A stretch of DNA of 64,000 bases. It comes from Candidatus Staskawiczbacteria bacterium (GTDB lineage: Bacteria > Patescibacteria > Paceibacteria > Paceibacterales > Staskawiczbacteraceae). This document shows, piece after piece, positions 6,964 to 15,345 of this stretch. Position 1 is the stretch's first letter; every line of letters begins with the position of its first letter. The DNA lies in NCBI GenBank assembly GCA_903835075.1, contig CAILLM010000004.1, positions 1-64,000 on the forward strand, read 5' to 3'. The notes under the pieces were generated by a model. That model did no database searches, was not told the origin of the DNA, and saw only the letters and a list, made by a program, of their open reading frames with translations. Both the position numbers and the translations under genes were made by a program.

Positions 6964-8802
6964 ATGAGTATCAAAAAAATAGTTATAACAACCGTATTGG
7001 CCTTGGCCGTGGTTGTAGTAGCTGCCCCAGCTGTACAAGCCGATCAATTATCAGATTTGATGGCCCAAATTCAACAGTTGACAGCTCAATTAAACGCCTT
7101 GCAAGGAACATCTGCTTCAACAACAACAGGAACAGGTGCTTGCGCAGGAGTTACATTAACATCAGACTTGAAAGTAGGCTCAACAGGAGCACAAGTATCT
7201 TGCGTCCAATCATTGGTTGGTAACGCAGTAACAGGGACATTTGGAGTAAATACAAAAGCCCATGTTATTACATTCCAAGGTGCACACGCAATTGCAACAA
7301 CAGGAACAGTTGGCCCAAGAACAAGAGCTGCATTAACAACTCTTATGGGAACAGCTTCTAACCCAGTTGTCAATCCAGTAACACCTGGAACAGGAACAAC
7401 AGGATTTATTTCAATTCCTGAATTAGCAGCTTCACCTGCATCAAACGCCAATGTAACATCAACATCAAACATTCCAGTTTTGGGAGTAGATGTTAGAGCT
7501 ATTGGTTCAGACATGACAGTTTCAAGCGCTAAAGTTCAATTAGCAGTAACAAAGAGTTCTGCTGCAGAACATCCAGCTACATCAGTTCAAAAATTGTATG
7601 TATACGATGGTTCAACATTATTGGGCACATACCCAGTAACAACAGATAGCGTTATCAAAGATGGTAGCAATTACTATGTAATATTGTCAGGATTTGCTTT
7701 CAAAGTACCTGTAAATACTACAAAAGCATTAACAGTTAATGCTGACTTCGCTCCTTCATTGGAAACAAGCAGAGTAGTAACAGTTAACCTATATGGTTCT
7801 GATGCATTAAGAGCAACAGACACAATGGGTGCTTATACAACAGCTACAAACGCATCAACAAGACAATACACAGTTGCTTATGCAACAGTATCAACTTCAA
7901 CATTAACAGTTGCAGCTGACACAGCAACAACAATATCAGCTTCCGTTAACGTAAATGCAACATCTGGAACAACAAACGTCCCAATGTTAGTATTTGATGC
8001 AAAATCAACAACAGGAGCTTCCAAAATTACAGATTTGAAATTTACAGCTCAAGGAACAGCTTCCGCAGTTGCTAAATTAACAGCTGTAAAATTGTACGAT
8101 GGTTCAACATTGTTAGGTTCTCAATCATTGAGTTCAGCAGTATCTGGAGCAACAGCTTCATTCACAAACTTAACAATTGCTGTACCACAAGATACAACAA
8201 AGGTTTTGACAGTAAAAGCAGACTTCGCTTCAGGAGTATCTGACGGAACAAGCGTAAGCTTATCTGTCTTGACTTCAGCATCTGATGTTACTTATCAACA
8301 ACCAAATTTGACATCAACAACAGCTACGGGTACAGCTACAGGAAACGCAATGTACTTGTACAATGGAAAAGCTGCAACATTGTCATTCACAAACGCAACA
8401 TCTATATACAGCTACAACACAACTACACCTTCATTGTCCTACACAACAGGTGTAATCACATTCAAAATTCATGCTGATGGAGGAACATTAACAGCATTAA
8501 CAAATGCTACATCTGGTACAAATGGTATCAAAGTAAACTGGTACCTTGGATCAACACCAACAGCATTGGCCGCATCTAATGTAAGCGTTGACTTCCAACC
8601 AGTAGGAGGAACAAACGGTAACAATGTTTCAGATGGTGGAGACGCTATCGTAACAGTTACAACAACTGTTCCAAGAAGCACATCTTCAACAGGTTTCGTC
8701 AAATTCGCAATTTCTGAAATTGACTGGACAGTTGGAACAACAGCCGGTTCACAAACATGGGGATTGGGAGACTTCAAGACACCTATGGCAAACGTACAAT
8801 AG
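6964..8802 (+). CDS. Probable S-layer / major surface protein with peptidoglycan-binding domain
   Basis: 612 aa. Signal peptide at ~1-26 (IVITTVLALAVVVVAAPAV, cleaved near VQA-DQ), then a short coiled coil (QLSDLMAQIQQLTAQLNALQ), a PG_binding_1-type domain at ~58-128 (LKVGSTGAQVSCVQSLVG, TGTFGVNTKAHVITFQ, GTVGPRTRAAL), then ~480 residues of Thr/Ser/Ala-rich Ig-like beta domains with internal repeats (KLYVYDGSTLLG and KLYDGSTLLG; TKALTVNADFA and TKVLTVKADFA). Codon use is strongly biased: Thr is nearly always ACA and Ser very often TCA, unlike its neighbours, which suggests very high expression. A structured leader precedes it and a two-way terminator follows. S-layer identity is inferred. Confidence 0.82.
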   Translation: MSIKKIVITTVLALAVVVVAAPAVQADQLSDLMAQIQQLTAQLNALQGTSASTTTGTGACAGVTLTSDLKVGSTGAQVSCVQSLVGNAVTGTFGVNTKAHVITFQGAHAIATTGTVGPRTRAALTTLMGTASNPVVNPVTPGTGTTGFISIPELAASPASNANVTSTSNIPVLGVDVRAIGSDMTVSSAKVQLAVTKSSAAEHPATSVQKLYVYDGSTLLGTYPVTTDSVIKDGSNYYVILSGFAFKVPVNTTKALTVNADFAPSLETSRVVTVNLYGSDALRATDTMGAYTTATNASTRQYTVAYATVSTSTLTVAADTATTISASVNVNATSGTTNVPMLVFDAKSTTGASKITDLKFTAQGTASAVAKLTAVKLYDGSTLLGSQSLSSAVSGATASFTNLTIAVPQDTTKVLTVKADFASGVSDGTSVSLSVLTSASDVTYQQPNLTSTTATGTATGNAMYLYNGKAATLSFTNATSIYSYNTTTPSLSYTTGVITFKIHADGGTLTALTNATSGTNGIKVNWYLGSTPTALAASNVSVDFQPVGGTNGNNVSDGGDAIVTVTTTVPRSTSSTGFVKFAISEIDWTVGTTAGSQTWGLGDFKTPMANVQ

Positions 8803-8839
8803 TTTGTTAAGAGTCTTGGAAGTTTAACTTCCTAGGTTT

Positions 8840-8867
8840 AAAAAGCCACCCGTAAGGGTGGCTTTTT
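8840..8867. terminator. Bidirectional terminator between converging genes
   Basis: AAAAAGCCACCC (8840-8851), loop GTAA, GGGTGGCTTTTT (8856-8867). The A-run and T-run make it active in both directions, between the surface-protein gene (+) and the ligase-like gene (-). Confidence 0.93.
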
Positions 8868-8890
8868 GTTACTTTAAATTTGTATTTTAG

Positions 8891-11140
8891 CTAGAAGCTT
8901 TGTAAGAAGTTTTCTAATGTTGGCTTTAACTCTGGGTTAGTCTTCATAACTTCTAGCGCCAATGCCCTAGATTTTTCATATTGCCCTGTCAATTTATAGG
9001 CTAGAATTAATGAAGTTTTATAGTCAACAGAGGGGCTTATTGTTGTTAACTTTTGGTAAATGGTAAGCAGCTCTTGGTAATTATTAATTCCTATATATGC
9101 GCCGGCTAATCTATTTAAAGAATTCTCACTTTCTGTGGGATATCCACTTGCTTTTGCTTTTTCTACAAACACTTTCCCCGCAGTAGGATTATTTAAATAA
9201 ATATTTATTAATCCATTAAGCCATAAGCATTGGTTGCTTTTTGGAAATTTATTCAAACAAAAATCAGCTTTATTTTTTGCAGTAGCAAAATCTTTTCTAA
9301 AAATATCATTCATAAACGCGGTGTACATAATTGTTGGGTCGTTAGGTCTTAATTCGCCAGCTTTTTTTAATGCGTCATTTACTTGATTGGTAATAAGAGG
9401 ATCCTGCTTGTCTTTATTAATTGTTTCTAAGGCTTCTCCCAATCTTAGCCAGTTTCCATAATCGTAAGGCTGTAAAAGCGCATTTTTTTTAGCAATTTCA
9501 GCTACTTTTTCTGAAAGCGCTAGGTTTTCTTCAGGATGCGCTATAATTCTATCTATTAGCAAATCTAAATATATATGGTTAGTAAAAGGTAAAAAAAATG
9601 TATTTATTTCAGACTGTTTGTCTAAAATATTGTAAGCTTTTGGCCAGTTATCTTTTGCTAAGTCTTGTGCAACATTAATTTGTTTATTTATTTGTATTGG
9701 CACAAAATTATACTGCCAAAGAAAAATAATTAAAATTAAAAACAAAACAATTATGGCTGGCGTCTTAAGAAACTTTAATTTACTTTCCCCTGCGTCTTTA
9801 TATTTTTCTTCTGTTTGGCTTGTTGAAATTAAATACAAAGAATAAGCAGAAAGAAAGAAAAACATAATACTTATTGCAGTGCCATCTATACTTGTTAAGG
9901 ATGCGATAAATAAGGCTATAAATCCCGCCTGTAACCCATTAGAAATTGGATATTTGTCTTTAATGCTTTGGAGCCTCCATATAATAGATAAATAGAAGAT
10001 AAGATAAAAAATTAAAGCAAAAATTCCAGAGTCGACTAAAATTTGTATTAAATAATTGTGTGCCCTATCAAAGGTGTTTACCACATCCATTAATGGTAAA
10101 TTAAAGTCATAGTGCTTATTAAACCCAATATAGAAGTTTTCTGGTCCATATCCAAAATATGGTTTTTCTAAAACAGCCTGTAAAGATATTTTCCAAGCAG
10201 ACATTCTTGATTGGTCTGCTGAAAACCCTTTTGTTATGCTTGTTATTCTAGAGGTAGGGTCTTTTATAAAATTAGGCCATTTTTCATAAACGTGCGGGTT
10301 TGCACTTAAAAAGAAAATAAAAGCAACAAATACGGCAGATGAAATAATAGCCCCTATTTTTAGCCGTTTTAAATTTTCTACCTGCCTGCCGGAAGGCAGG
10401 GGATATGAGACTAAAAACCAAAATCCAGCAACAAAAAGCCCTAAAATAGCAGCTCTTGTTTGGCTTATAAAAATAATTGTAAAAGCAAAAAATGCTGTTA
10501 AAAATAAATATAAATATTTTTTAACCTTTTTTGGCTCGGAAATAAAGAAAGATAAAGCTACAAAGAAAAGCGGTAAAAGGTAAAGCGCAAGAATTATAGT
10601 GTTGCCTAATGTAGAGGCAGGCCTTAAATTTGAAGAGTTAATAACATCTTTAAAAATCATAGATTGTTGCACCATAGCTATTAAACCCACCAAAAACCCA
10701 ATAATTAAGGAAAAATCAAGCAATTTTTTCCAGTCTTTATTTCTTATAATTATAAAGGTAAAAAGGCAAAAAACTATAAAAAAGGCAAAATTAATAAATC
10801 CGCCTCCTCTTTCTGGGCCTCCCCATAAACTGAATGAAACATCTAAAGAAGTTAATGTTGAAATAAAAAACGTAGCAAAATAGCCCAAAAGTGCAACCAA
10901 CGGAATAAAAATAGGGGATTTAGGGTTTAATCCATCTCTAATTTTTTTAAAGCTCGCCTTGTCTTTTGCTAAATAAATAAAAAGTAAAACAGCCAATATC
11001 ACTCTAAACAACACAGCCTGTATCCATGAAGGAGGAGCAAACCACGGAGAAAGGCTTATTGCCGGCAAAGCTAAAATTATAAAAAAGCCAATTATATAAG
11101 TCCAGTAAAGTTTATTACTATTTTCGTTGATTTTGGTCAT
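8891..11140 (-). CDS. O-antigen ligase / Wzy-like membrane protein with C-terminal TPR region
   Basis: 749 aa. Residues ~1-470 hold about a dozen hydrophobic helices (YWTYIIGFFIILALPAISLS at the start). The Wzy_C/WaaL signature is seen as FGYGPENFYIGFNKHYD followed by DRAHNYLIQILVDSGIFALI. After the last helix (IIVLFLILIIFLWQYNF) residues ~490-749 are helical TPR-like repeats (WLRLGEALETI, PSVDYKTSLILAYKLTGQYE). Such proteins polymerise or ligate lipid-linked glycans at the outer face of the membrane, which fits the glycan cluster starting 160 bp away in the opposite direction. A REP-like palindrome (10381-10400) is inserted in frame, encoding PLPSGRQVE between hydrophobic segments. Ligase versus polymerase cannot be told from sequence. 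Confidence 0.88.
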   Translation of the reverse strand: MTKINENSNKLYWTYIIGFFIILALPAISLSPWFAPPSWIQAVLFRVILAVLLFIYLAKDKASFKKIRDGLNPKSPIFIPLVALLGYFATFFISTLTSLDVSFSLWGGPERGGGFINFAFFIVFCLFTFIIIRNKDWKKLLDFSLIIGFLVGLIAMVQQSMIFKDVINSSNLRPASTLGNTIILALYLLPLFFVALSFFISEPKKVKKYLYLFLTAFFAFTIIFISQTRAAILGLFVAGFWFLVSYPLPSGRQVENLKRLKIGAIISSAVFVAFIFFLSANPHVYEKWPNFIKDPTSRITSITKGFSADQSRMSAWKISLQAVLEKPYFGYGPENFYIGFNKHYDFNLPLMDVVNTFDRAHNYLIQILVDSGIFALIFYLIFYLSIIWRLQSIKDKYPISNGLQAGFIALFIASLTSIDGTAISIMFFFLSAYSLYLISTSQTEEKYKDAGESKLKFLKTPAIIVLFLILIIFLWQYNFVPIQINKQINVAQDLAKDNWPKAYNILDKQSEINTFFLPFTNHIYLDLLIDRIIAHPEENLALSEKVAEIAKKNALLQPYDYGNWLRLGEALETINKDKQDPLITNQVNDALKKAGELRPNDPTIMYTAFMNDIFRKDFATAKNKADFCLNKFPKSNQCLWLNGLINIYLNNPTAGKVFVEKAKASGYPTESENSLNRLAGAYIGINNYQELLTIYQKLTTISPSVDYKTSLILAYKLTGQYEKSRALALEVMKTNPELKPTLENFLQSF
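10381..10400. repeat. REP-like palindrome inserted in the ligase-like gene
   Basis: CCTGCCTGCCGGAAGGCAGG, one mismatch from the palindrome at 4272-4291. It lies in frame and adds Pro/Gly/Arg residues to a loop without breaking the gene. Confidence 0.85.
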
Positions 11141-11265
11141 GATTTACGTTAAAAATTAATTATTCATTATTATAATGATAATACAAGCAATATATGAAAA
11201 AGGCAATAAAAATGAATGTAGGAGTATTCTTAAGAGATTTAATATCTGACCATTTTTGACACATC

Positions 11266-11294
11266 TTGACACCTCGTTAAGAAGGGTCTATTAT
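11266..11294 (+). promoter_or_regulatory. Near-consensus promoter of the glycan cluster, probably leaderless
   Basis: TTGACA (11266-11271), 17-nt spacer, TATTAT (11289-11294). Transcription is expected to begin about 7 nt later, at or next to the ATG at 11301, so the mRNA would be leaderless. A second TTGACAC lies 10 nt upstream (11256-11262), giving a direct repeat, TTGACACATCTTGACAC, that could be a regulator site. Confidence 0.8.
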
Positions 11295-11300
11295 TATTGT

Positions 11301-11549
11301 ATGAATGAGAAAATAGAATCACATAAAATATATACCCCTAAGGAAGCCAGGGACTTTTTAAAAATTTCCGAGAGCACAATGAAAAGAATGCTTAAGGGTG
11401 GAATTATTAAGGCCTATAAGGTTTCTGGGCAATATAGAATTTGGGGTAGTGAAATATTAATTTTAGTATCTCCTAAATTAGAATCAAAAGTATATAAAAC
11501 ATATTCAAAGATAAGAGACAATACTCGTAAAACCATTGAAAAATGGTAA
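11301..11549 (+). CDS. Excisionase/MerR-like helix-turn-helix protein at the head of the glycan cluster
   Basis: 82 aa from the ATG at 11301; a longer in-frame reading starting at 11256 would begin inside the promoter and is rejected. Residues ~8-50 match the excisionase-family HTH: IYTPKEARDFLKISESTMKR, MLKGGIIKAYKVSGQYRI. The tail is basic. A DNA-binding protein in first position of a 20-kb co-directional cluster is probably its regulator, and the duplicated TTGACAC in its promoter may be its own site; both are inferences. Translation would start at the 5' end of the mRNA without a Shine-Dalgarno sequence. Confidence 0.78.
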   Translation: MNEKIESHKIYTPKEARDFLKISESTMKRMLKGGIIKAYKVSGQYRIWGSEILILVSPKLESKVYKTYSKIRDNTRKTIEKW

Positions 11550-11557
11550 ATTTAATT

Positions 11558-12271
11558 ATGAAAAAAAATAACTTAAAAGTGGGCATAATTGGTTACGGTG
11601 AAATTGGTAAAGCAGTTTCCAAGTTTTATGAAAACCCAAAAATTAAAGATCTAGACAGAGATGATAATTTAACAGGCGTTAATGTCTTGCACATTTGTAT
11701 TCCTTGGTCTGATAAATTTGTAAATATTGTTAAAGCCGAAATTAAAAAAATAAATCCAAGAATTACTATTATTCATTCTACTGTTGTTCCAGGGACTGTT
11801 AAAAAAATTGGTGGCATGGTTGTACACAGTCCTGTAAGGGGCGTCCACCCAAAATTATACGAAGGCATTAAAACTTTTGTAAAATATGTTGGGTCTGATG
11901 ACAAAAAAGCAGGAGAACTGGCAAAAAAGCACTTAACATCCTTAGGCATAAAAGTAGAGGTTTTTTATCCTTCAGTTACAACAGAATTAGGAAAGGTTTT
12001 AGATACAACTTATTATGGGGTAATTATTGCATGGCACAAAGAAATGAAAAAAATATGCAATAAATACAAAGTTGATTTTGATCAAGTAGTTACAGAATTT
12101 AATAAAACATATAATGAGGGTTATACAAAATTGGGTAAAAAAAACGTAGTAAGGCCGGTTTTGTTTGTAGATGATAAGCCAATAGGGGGGCATTGCGTTG
12201 TTCCAAATACTAAAATTTTAAGTAAAGATTTTAAAAGCCAAGCTTTAGATTTAATTTTAAAATATAAATAA
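11558..12271 (+). CDS. UDP-sugar dehydrogenase-like NAD-binding protein (truncated family member)
   Basis: 237 aa from ATG 11558 (MKKNNLKVGIIGYGEIGKAV); ATG 11543 is an alternative that overlaps the previous gene. The Rossmann motif GIIGYGEIGKAV, then STVVPGTVKKI and GVHPKLYEG, and a central segment TELGKVLDTTYYGVIIAWHK resemble UDP-glucose/GDP-mannose dehydrogenases. These are usually about 400-440 aa; this protein lacks the C-terminal domain, and the catalytic Cys context (usually GxCfPKD) is only loosely recalled by IGGHCVVPNTK. It may oxidise or reduce a sugar nucleotide, or be a non-classical relative. Second gene of the cluster. Confidence 0.6.
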   Translation: MKKNNLKVGIIGYGEIGKAVSKFYENPKIKDLDRDDNLTGVNVLHICIPWSDKFVNIVKAEIKKINPRITIIHSTVVPGTVKKIGGMVVHSPVRGVHPKLYEGIKTFVKYVGSDDKKAGELAKKHLTSLGIKVEVFYPSVTTELGKVLDTTYYGVIIAWHKEMKKICNKYKVDFDQVVTEFNKTYNEGYTKLGKKNVVRPVLFVDDKPIGGHCVVPNTKILSKDFKSQALDLILKYK

Positions 12272-12314
12272 ATTAAATAATAAGGACGAAGATTAGTTAA
12301 AAATATATAAAGTC

Positions 12315-12845
12315 ATGAAGCCAACAATAGAAAAAATTATTAGTATTGATGAATTAGCTAAAATAAGGCTTCTATATAAGGATAAGAAAATAGCCCTTTG
12401 TTCTGGCTGTTTTGACGTTTTTCACTCTGGTCATACGGTTTTTTTTGAACAATGTAAAGAGCTTTGTGATATTTTAATTGTATCAGTGGGGTCTGATAGC
12501 GTAATAAGAAAAATTAAAGGACCTGGCAGGCCAGTGAATTTTCAAAATAATAGAGTTTTTTTGGTAGCAGCGGTGGGGAATGTAGATTATGCAATATTGG
12601 GGGGTGAAGCCGAAAACATGAAAAATGGAAAAATAGATTTTTATGAAATTATTAAAAATTTAAAGCCAAATATGCTTATATTAAATGATGATGATTCGTC
12701 TGTTAAAGAAAAGAATAAGTTGTGTAAAGATTCTAATGTAGAATTGAAGGTGGTCAAAAGATTTGTGCCCAGTTTTTTAGACAGCGTTTCTTCGACAAAA
12801 ATTATTGGGCAAATTAAAAATATAAAACTAAATTATAAAAAATGA
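12315..12845 (+). CDS. Cytidylyl/adenylyltransferase-like nucleotidyltransferase (RfaE-C type)
   Basis: 176 aa. Nucleotidyltransferase motif GCFDVFHSGHTVFFEQCKEL (the HxGH site), LIVSVGSDSVIRKIKGPGRP, and a late SSTKII like the ISSTxIR signature. The family activates sugar or alcohol phosphates (heptose-1-P, glycerol-3-P, ethanolamine-P) with CTP or ATP. The substrate is not evident; there is no linked kinase domain as in HldE. Its stop overlaps the next start (ATGA at 12842-12845), so the two are translationally coupled. Confidence 0.82.
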   Translation: MKPTIEKIISIDELAKIRLLYKDKKIALCSGCFDVFHSGHTVFFEQCKELCDILIVSVGSDSVIRKIKGPGRPVNFQNNRVFLVAAVGNVDYAILGGEAENMKNGKIDFYEIIKNLKPNMLILNDDDSSVKEKNKLCKDSNVELKVVKRFVPSFLDSVSSTKIIGQIKNIKLNYKK

Positions 12846-14560
12846 AAGTAAGTGTTATTATTCCAACATATAATAGGGAAAAATATATCGGAAGATGTAT
12901 AAGGAGCTTGTTGAATCAAAATTGGAGCAAAGATAACTATGAAATAGTTGTTATTAACGATGGAAGTAATGACCGCACTTTTGATATTTTGAAGAGCTTC
13001 GGGGATGCAATTCAGATTATAAATTTATCCGAGAATAAGGGACTACCTTACGCATGCAATAAGGGAATAGTTGAATCTAAGGGTTTTTTTATTGTAAGAG
13101 TTGACGATGATGATTATGTAAATGAAGAATTTTTAAAGACATTATACAATTTTCTTACGATAAATAAAGACTTCGATGCTGTTAGTTGTGATTATTTAAT
13201 AGTTGATGAAAAAGAAAATGTTTTAGCAAAAAAGAACTCAGAAGAAGATCCTATAGCCTGCGGAATAATGTTTAAAAAGGACAACTTAATAAGTATCGGC
13301 TTATACGACGAAAATTTTTTATCAAGAGAAGATGAAGACTTAAGAATACGATACACTAAAAAATATAATATATTTAGAATTGCGTTGCCTCTTTACCGTT
13401 ATATGATGCATAACAATAATATGACAAATGACGAAAATAAAATGAAAAACTTTAAGGCAATTTTAGATAATAAATATAATAGACGTAAAGAAATAAAAAT
13501 TCTCGATAGAGTAATATCTGATAAGAACGCTCCGTTTGTAATCGCTGAAATAGGTGTAAATTATTATGAAATAGCTAAAAAAGAATCTTTAGGGTTGTTG
13601 GATGCTGCTAAAAAAATGGTGACAGAGGCTGCCAAGGCCGGAGCCGATGCTGTTAAGTTTCAAATATATAAAGCAGAAAAATTAGCTTCTATTTATTCAC
13701 CGGCTTATTGGGATACAACAAAAGAGACTACTAAATCTCAATATGAACTTTTTAAAAAATATGACCAATTAACAGATGAAGATTATAAACAGCTGGCTGA
13801 ATATTCAAAAAAAGAAGGGGTGATTTTTTTAGCGACTCCTTTTGATGATAATGCGGTTGAGTTGGTAGATAAGTTATGCCCTGCTTTTAAAATAGCGTCA
13901 GCTGATATTACCCATTTTCCATTACTTAAATCTATTGCAAAAAAAGGAAAGCCTATAATTCTTTCGGTGGGAGCTTCTTCTAAAGAAGAAATCCAAGAAG
14001 CCATAGAGCTTATTAAAAGTGAAGGAAACAACCAAATTGCTCTTTTGCATTGTGTTTTAAATTATCCCACAGCATATTCAAATGCAAATCTTAAAAGAAT
14101 CGAATATCTAAATAAAGAATTTCCAGAATGTATAATTGGGTATTCAGACCACACTCTCCCAGATAGTAATATGGCGGTCATAACAACGGCGGTTGTTTTA
14201 GGGGCAAATATTATAGAAAAGCATTTTACTTTAGATAAATTAATTCCTGGAAATGATCATTATCATTCCATGGATCAAAATGACCTTAAAAAAATAAAGG
14301 AAATTTTGAATATTTATAAAGAAGCGGTTTCAGCCAATCCAGAAAATAATACAAATGAAGATAATTCAATAAAATATGCCAGAAGGAGCATAGTTGCTAG
14401 AAACGATCTTTTAGAAGACACAGTTATATCTTTAGAAAATATTTTAATAAAAAGACCGGGAACTGGCATAAGTCCTAAGTTTATTGATCAAATAATTGGA
14501 AAGAAAATTAATAGAAATATAAAAAAAGACGAACTAATAAACTGGGAAGATTTAAATTAA
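12842..14560 (+). CDS. Fusion: GT2 glycosyltransferase plus NeuB-type nonulosonate synthase
   Basis: 572 aa. Residues ~1-215 are a family 2 glycosyltransferase: MKVSVIIPTYNREKYIGRCI, VINDGSNDRTFD, and a VRVDDDDYV metal-binding site. From ~229 a complete NeuB-like enzyme follows: APFVIAEIGVNYYE, AGADAVKFQIYKAEKL, IFLATPFDD, KIASADITHFPLL, IIGYSDHTLPDS, IEKHFTLDK, and a C-terminal SAF domain (SIVARNDLLEDTVISLENIL, KRPGTGISP). NeuB enzymes condense phosphoenolpyruvate with an N-acyl-mannosamine-like sugar to make sialic, legionaminic or pseudaminic acids. A covalent link to a glycosyltransferase is unusual. It is followed by a cytidylyltransferase gene overlapping by one base (TAATG). Confidence 0.9.
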   Translation: MKVSVIIPTYNREKYIGRCIRSLLNQNWSKDNYEIVVINDGSNDRTFDILKSFGDAIQIINLSENKGLPYACNKGIVESKGFFIVRVDDDDYVNEEFLKTLYNFLTINKDFDAVSCDYLIVDEKENVLAKKNSEEDPIACGIMFKKDNLISIGLYDENFLSREDEDLRIRYTKKYNIFRIALPLYRYMMHNNNMTNDENKMKNFKAILDNKYNRRKEIKILDRVISDKNAPFVIAEIGVNYYEIAKKESLGLLDAAKKMVTEAAKAGADAVKFQIYKAEKLASIYSPAYWDTTKETTKSQYELFKKYDQLTDEDYKQLAEYSKKEGVIFLATPFDDNAVELVDKLCPAFKIASADITHFPLLKSIAKKGKPIILSVGASSKEEIQEAIELIKSEGNNQIALLHCVLNYPTAYSNANLKRIEYLNKEFPECIIGYSDHTLPDSNMAVITTAVVLGANIIEKHFTLDKLIPGNDHYHSMDQNDLKKIKEILNIYKEAVSANPENNTNEDNSIKYARRSIVARNDLLEDTVISLENILIKRPGTGISPKFIDQIIGKKINRNIKKDELINWEDLN

Positions 14561-15345
14561 TGAATAAAAATATTGATCTTATTATCCAGGCAAGAACCAA
14601 ATCAAAAAGACTTCCTAAAAAAGTTTTGGCAGACATAGAGGGGAAGCCAATGATTTTGCATATAATAAATCGTCTTAAGCACGTTAAAATGGCAAGCAAT
14701 ATTATTCTTGCAATAGCGGAAAATGATAAAGAACTAGAAAGCTTAGCTGTTAAAAATAACATAAACTATTTTGTGGGCAGTGAAGATGATGTGCTTCTAA
14801 GATATTTACAAGCAGCTAAAAAATTTAAATCAGATATTATAATAAGAATTACTGGAGACAACCCTCTCGTAGATCCTGAATTAATAGATTATTCGATAAA
14901 AAAATATTTAGAATCGGGAGTTGATTATCTGTCAACTAAAATAGTACCCAGCTTTCCAGAGGGTTTGAGAATTGAGATCTTTAACTTCAATACGCTAGAA
15001 CTAATTAATAGATTGGCTGAAAATAATTATGAAAGAGAGCATGTAACTCCGTATATTTATCAAAACCCAGATAAATTTAAGATCGCCAGCGTTGAAAACA
15101 ATGAAGATCTATCTTATATGCGTTGGACCGTAGATGAAGAAGCCGATTTAAATTTTGTTAGAGAAATTTATAAAAAGTTGTATAAAAAGGACGGAATAAT
15201 ATTCTTGACCAGAGATGTTGTTAATTTTTTAAAAATGAATTTGAGACTGCTAAAAATAAATAAAAAGGTGGTTGAAAACAAAATGGACAGAAATTTTTTA
15301 TCAACCGTACAATTTAAGATAAAGATTACTGATGAAAAATATTAA
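14560..15345 (+). CDS. SpsF/NeuA-like cytidylyltransferase
   Basis: 261 aa. IIQARTKSKRLPKKVLADIE is the nucleotide-binding Q-A-R-x-x-S-x-R-L-P-x-K motif of the CMP-sugar synthetase superfamily (COG1861/SpsF type), with IIIRITGDNPLVDPELIDY as the metal site and EREHVTPYIYQNPDKF later. Members transfer CMP to sugar acids or related groups. Directly after a NeuB domain, the natural reading is activation of the nonulosonic acid to its CMP form. The last ~60 residues are basic and not typical. It overlaps the next gene by 14 bp. Confidence 0.85.
   Translation: MNKNIDLIIQARTKSKRLPKKVLADIEGKPMILHIINRLKHVKMASNIILAIAENDKELESLAVKNNINYFVGSEDDVLLRYLQAAKKFKSDIIIRITGDNPLVDPELIDYSIKKYLESGVDYLSTKIVPSFPEGLRIEIFNFNTLELINRLAENNYEREHVTPYIYQNPDKFKIASVENNEDLSYMRWTVDEEADLNFVREIYKKLYKKDGIIFLTRDVVNFLKMNLRLLKINKKVVENKMDRNFLSTVQFKIKITDEKY

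Noticed and set aside
7086..7514. 142-aa minus-strand frame inside the surface-protein gene
   Set aside because: Arises from the low-complexity ACA/GCA/TCA codon use of the real gene; no recognisable domain.
11194..11259. 21-codon frame (MKKAIKMNVGVFLRDLISDH...) upstream of the HTH regulator
   Set aside because: Could be a leader peptide, but it has no ribosome site, ends inside the -35 region of the next promoter and shows no conserved feature.
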